A DNA stretch of 43,007 nucleotides from an uncultured Psychroserpens sp. (GTDB taxonomy: Bacteria; Bacteroidota; Bacteroidia; Flavobacteriales; Flavobacteriaceae): contig CAJQOA010000098.1 of NCBI GenBank assembly GCA_905479815.1, positions 1 through 43,007 of the forward strand, read 5' to 3'. The position numbers were made by a program, and so were the translations under genes. The notes under the pieces are model-generated. The model was given only the letters and a program-made list of their open reading frames with translations, did no database searches and was not told the DNA's origin. Below are positions 40,116 through 43,007 of the stretch, in pieces (the stretch's first letter is position 1; each line of letters starts with the position of its first letter).

Positions 40116-43007
40116 GAAGAATCACAATATGAAGCGCTAGAATATAGACTTCTAGGCCCTTTTCGAGGCGGAAGAAGTGCAGCAGTTACAGGTGTGCCCA
40201 ATAAACCTAACTTGTATTATTTTGGTTCTACAGGTGGAGGTATTTGGAAAACATTAGATGGTGGACGCTCATGGGAAAATATTTCTGATGGATTTTTCGG
40301 TGGAAGTATTGGTTCGATTTCCGTAGCAAAAAGTGATCCTAACGTGTTGTATGTTGGAGGAGGAGAAAAAACCGTTCGTGGTAATGTGTCTTCAGGTTAT
40401 GGGATTTGGAAAAGTGTAGATGCAGGGAAAACATGGACGTCTGCAGGACTAAAAAACTCACGCCATGTACCAAGAATTGCAGTAGATCCTACAGATCATA
40501 ATGTGGTATATGCTGGTGTCCTCGGAAATATCTACAAACCAACACAAGAACGTGGTGTGTATAAAAGTATAGATGGTGGTAAAACTTGGAAAAAAACACT
40601 CTTCGCTAATGAAAATGCAGGTGTGGTTGATTTATTAATAGACCCAACCAATCCAAGAATTTTATATGCGTCTACATGGAGAATACAGCGTACACCTTAC
40701 AGTTTAAGTTCTGGAGGCGACGGTTCTGCATTATGGAAAAGTACCGATAAAGGGGAGACGTGGACAGAAATTTCTACCAATAAAGGATTTCCAGAAGGTA
40801 CGCTTGGAATTATGGGAGTGACAGTGTCTCCTGTAAATAACCAACGTGTTTGGGCAATCATAGAAAATAAAGAAAAAGGTGGTTTGTATCGTAGTGATGA
40901 TGGAGGAGAGACCTGGAACCAAGTTAATAGTGAACGTAAACTAAGACAGCGCGCTTGGTATTATACACGATTATATGCAGATACTAAAGATGCAGATGTG
41001 GTGTATGTATTAAATGTACGTTACCATAAAAGTACCGATGGAGGAAAATCATTTGACACTTATAATGCACCTCATGGAGACCATCATGATTTATGGATTG
41101 CTCCAGAAGACCCAAACCGAATGATTATTGGAGATGATGGTGGTGCACAAGTCACTTATGATGGTGGAGAAACGTGGAGTACGTATCACAACCAACCAAC
41201 ATCGCAGTTTTATCGTGTGACTACAGATAATAGTTTCCCGTATCGTATTTATGCTGCGCAACAAGATAACTCAACGGTTAGAATTCCGCATAGAACAGAT
41301 GGACGATCCATTACAGAAGATGATTGGGAACGTACCGCAGGAGGAGAATCGGCACATATTGCTATTGATCCTGAGGATAATGATATTATTTATGGCGGAA
41401 GTTATGACGGTTTCTTAACCCGAAAAAATCATAAAACAGGTACGGTTAGAGCAATTAATGTTTGGCCAGATAACCCAATGGGTCATGGCGCAGAAGGTAT
41501 GAAATATCGTTTTCAATGGAATTTCCCAATTATATTTTCTAAACATAACCCAAATCGATTATATACGTTTTCACAACATGTTCATGTGACTGAAAATGAA
41601 GGTCAGAGTTGGAAAATTATTAGTCCGGATTTAACAAGAAACGATCCTGAAAAGCTGAAATCCTCTGGTGGACCAATTACTCAAGATAATACCTCAGTAG
41701 AATATTACTGCACCATTTTTGCAGCTCAAGAATCTCCAATTACTGAAGGTTTATTGTGGGTTGGTAGTGATGATGGTTTAATTCATGTCACTAAAGATGG
41801 TGGACAAAATTGGGAAAACGTGACACCAAAAGGGATGCCAGATTGGATGATGATTAATAGCATTGAGCCTAGTGCTTTTGATGCAGGAACGTGTTATGTC
41901 GCAGGAACAAAGTATAAAACAGGTGATTTTGCACCTTATTTGTATAAAACGACAGACTACGGAAAGTCTTGGAAAAAAATTACAGACGGCATCAACCCAG
42001 AACATTTCACAAGGGTCTTGAGAGAAGATCCAAAACAAAAAGGCTTATTGTATGCAGGAACAGAAACCGGGATGTACGTCTCTTTTAACGACGGAAAGAA
42101 TTGGAAACCGTTTCAGTTAAATCTACCTATTGTTCCAATAACAGACTTAACAATTAAAGACAATAATTTAATTGTTGCCACTCAAGGACGAAGCCTTTGG
42201 ATGATTGATGATTTAACTGTAATTCACCAGTTATTTGATAATGCTTCAGAAGAAAACAAGCTCTTTAAACCAAAGGATACTTATAGAATGCGTGGTGGAA
42301 GTAGAAGTGGAAGTAAAACGTCTGGAACTAATCATCCAAATGGCGTAATCACCTATTTTAATTTGAAGAGTTTTGACGATAAAAATGATGAGGTACAATT
42401 AACATATATGGACGCCAAAGGCGATACGATAAAAACGGTGAGCACAAAAAACAAGAAGAAAAATACGCTTGAAGTTAAGAAAGGCACTAATAAATATGTT
42501 TGGAGTATGTCTTATAAGGGTGCCGAGAAGTTAGACGGAATGGTTTTATGGTGGGCAAGTTTAGATGGACCACAAGCTATTCCTGGAACTTATAAAGTAA
42601 GTTTAAATATGAATGGTAAAGATATATCGCAACCTTTTACCATTTTAGCAGATCCAAGAGCAGAAAGTACTCAAGCTGATATGGAACAACAGTTTATTTT
42701 TATAAAGGATGTCAATAAAACCATGGATGATGCTCATAAATCTATTAAAAAAATTAGAAAAATAAAAAAGCAATTGACAGCTTTTGAAACACAATATAAA
42801 GACAATGAGGATTTAAAAGATCTATTAGAGAATGCAAAAAAACTTAAAGAAGATTTTACTGAAATTGAGGAAGCTTTATATCAAACGCAAAATAGAAGTG
42901 GTCAAGATCCATTGAATTTCCCAATTCGATTGACTAATAAATTAGGGCATTTAAATTCGTTAGTTGGTATGGGAGACTTTGCGCCAACAGATCAAGATAT
43001 TGCTGTA
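40044..43007 (+). CDS. Secreted BNR/sortilin-like (VPS10-type) beta-propeller protein (3' partial)
   Basis: The ORF is absent from the track because it has no stop before the window end; I read 988 codons without a break. Signal peptide MRLFTTLLCLFLFGNVTTLDAQ is followed by LEYRLLGPFRGGRSAAVTGVPNKPNLYYFGSTGGGIWKTLDGGRSW. Many Asp-box/BNR blades then occur (SVDAGKTW, SIDGGKTW, STDKGETW, SDDGGETW, TYDGGETW, TKDGGQNW, TTDYGKSW). Two propellers are likely, followed by a beta-sandwich-like region and a helical segment near the end (ADMEQQFIFIKDVNKTMDDAHKSIKK). Relatives are often annotated as glycosyl hydrolases, but no catalytic residues can be identified. Known homologues are about 1000-1100 residues, so only a short tail is missing. 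Its leader is duplicated upstream. Confidence 0.88.
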   Translation, partial: MRLFTTLLCLFLFGNVTTLDAQSFEESQYEALEYRLLGPFRGGRSAAVTGVPNKPNLYYFGSTGGGIWKTLDGGRSWENISDGFFGGSIGSISVAKSDPNVLYVGGGEKTVRGNVSSGYGIWKSVDAGKTWTSAGLKNSRHVPRIAVDPTDHNVVYAGVLGNIYKPTQERGVYKSIDGGKTWKKTLFANENAGVVDLLIDPTNPRILYASTWRIQRTPYSLSSGGDGSALWKSTDKGETWTEISTNKGFPEGTLGIMGVTVSPVNNQRVWAIIENKEKGGLYRSDDGGETWNQVNSERKLRQRAWYYTRLYADTKDADVVYVLNVRYHKSTDGGKSFDTYNAPHGDHHDLWIAPEDPNRMIIGDDGGAQVTYDGGETWSTYHNQPTSQFYRVTTDNSFPYRIYAAQQDNSTVRIPHRTDGRSITEDDWERTAGGESAHIAIDPEDNDIIYGGSYDGFLTRKNHKTGTVRAINVWPDNPMGHGAEGMKYRFQWNFPIIFSKHNPNRLYTFSQHVHVTENEGQSWKIISPDLTRNDPEKLKSSGGPITQDNTSVEYYCTIFAAQESPITEGLLWVGSDDGLIHVTKDGGQNWENVTPKGMPDWMMINSIEPSAFDAGTCYVAGTKYKTGDFAPYLYKTTDYGKSWKKITDGINPEHFTRVLREDPKQKGLLYAGTETGMYVSFNDGKNWKPFQLNLPIVPITDLTIKDNNLIVATQGRSLWMIDDLTVIHQLFDNASEENKLFKPKDTYRMRGGSRSGSKTSGTNHPNGVITYFNLKSFDDKNDEVQLTYMDAKGDTIKTVSTKNKKKNTLEVKKGTNKYVWSMSYKGAEKLDGMVLWWASLDGPQAIPGTYKVSLNMNGKDISQPFTILADPRAESTQADMEQQFIFIKDVNKTMDDAHKSIKKIRKIKKQLTAFETQYKDNEDLKDLLENAKKLKEDFTEIEEALYQTQNRSGQDPLNFPIRLTNKLGHLNSLVGMGDFAPTDQDIAV

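Noticed and set aside
40731-40922. 63-aa and 86-aa - strand ORFs (40731-40922, 41778-42038) as genes
   Set aside because: They are antisense to the uninterrupted 988-codon propeller gene missing from the ORF track.

Overview
The window looks like chromosomal DNA of a marine-type member of the Flavobacteriaceae (Bacteroidota). The support is: strongly AT-rich DNA; three giant proteins ending in type IX secretion (T9SS) type A sorting domains; lipid/Sec signal peptides ending in NAQ; TAnnTTTG-type -7 promoter boxes; and a haem-biosynthesis cluster in which hemC and hemD are fused. The genus cannot be fixed from sequence alone. No tRNA, rRNA, CRISPR array or intact insertion sequence was seen.

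Region 1 (1-14522, + strand) is a surface-protein island of three consecutive T9SS proteins. All three share a C-terminal module of roughly 650 residues (GEVED domain, long beta-rich stretch, T9SS sorting tail) but differ at the N-terminus. The first, cut by the window edge, carries an alternating array of about 28-residue Cys/Trp repeats. The second carries an N-formylglutamate-amidohydrolase-like domain, then FN3, MAM-like and HYR-like domains and four of the same Cys/Trp repeats. The third carries a BNR/sortilin-like propeller and two FN3 domains. Near-identical DNA tracts shared by the first two suggest gene conversion.

Region 2 (14542-18555, - strand) is a compact housekeeping run: a DEDDy exonuclease, a class-C beta-lactamase-fold serine hydrolase, a hotdog-fold DUF4442 protein, Ogt and a CNNM/CorC-type CBS-domain membrane protein.

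Region 3 (18619-21760, - strand) is a sensor kinase and OmpR-type regulator with an adjacent secreted coiled-coil protein. The promoter of the kinase operon and that of the secreted protein carry the same 11-bp-spaced TTAACC direct repeat, each exactly 37 nt from a TAnnTTTG box. This suggests an autoregulated regulon that includes its neighbour. The kinase mRNA has a long leader with two possible tiny ORFs.

Region 4 (22071-39275) is dominated by tetrapyrrole synthesis. hemA, the hemC-hemD fusion, hemE, hemF and hemB lie on the - strand, interspersed with an EI24 membrane protein, a GNAT acetyltransferase, a CHMI-type tautomerase and a YchJ-like protein. Diverging from them on the + strand are an AraC regulator, two small exported proteins, hemH and a MATE transporter. 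Together these cover glutamyl-tRNA to coproporphyrin(ogen)/haem except hemL and the protoporphyrinogen oxidase, which are not in the window. An 18-bp perfect palindrome sits at the predicted hemA transcription start. A membrane-anchored SF2 helicase is inserted beside hemB.

Region 5 (39282-43007, + strand) starts a second BNR/sortilin-like secreted propeller gene, cut by the window edge. Its leader and signal-peptide sequence are duplicated exactly (81/81 bp) 720 bp upstream, with one unknown 164-codon gene between the copies. This looks like a recent insertion or duplication and is one of the more unusual structures in the window.
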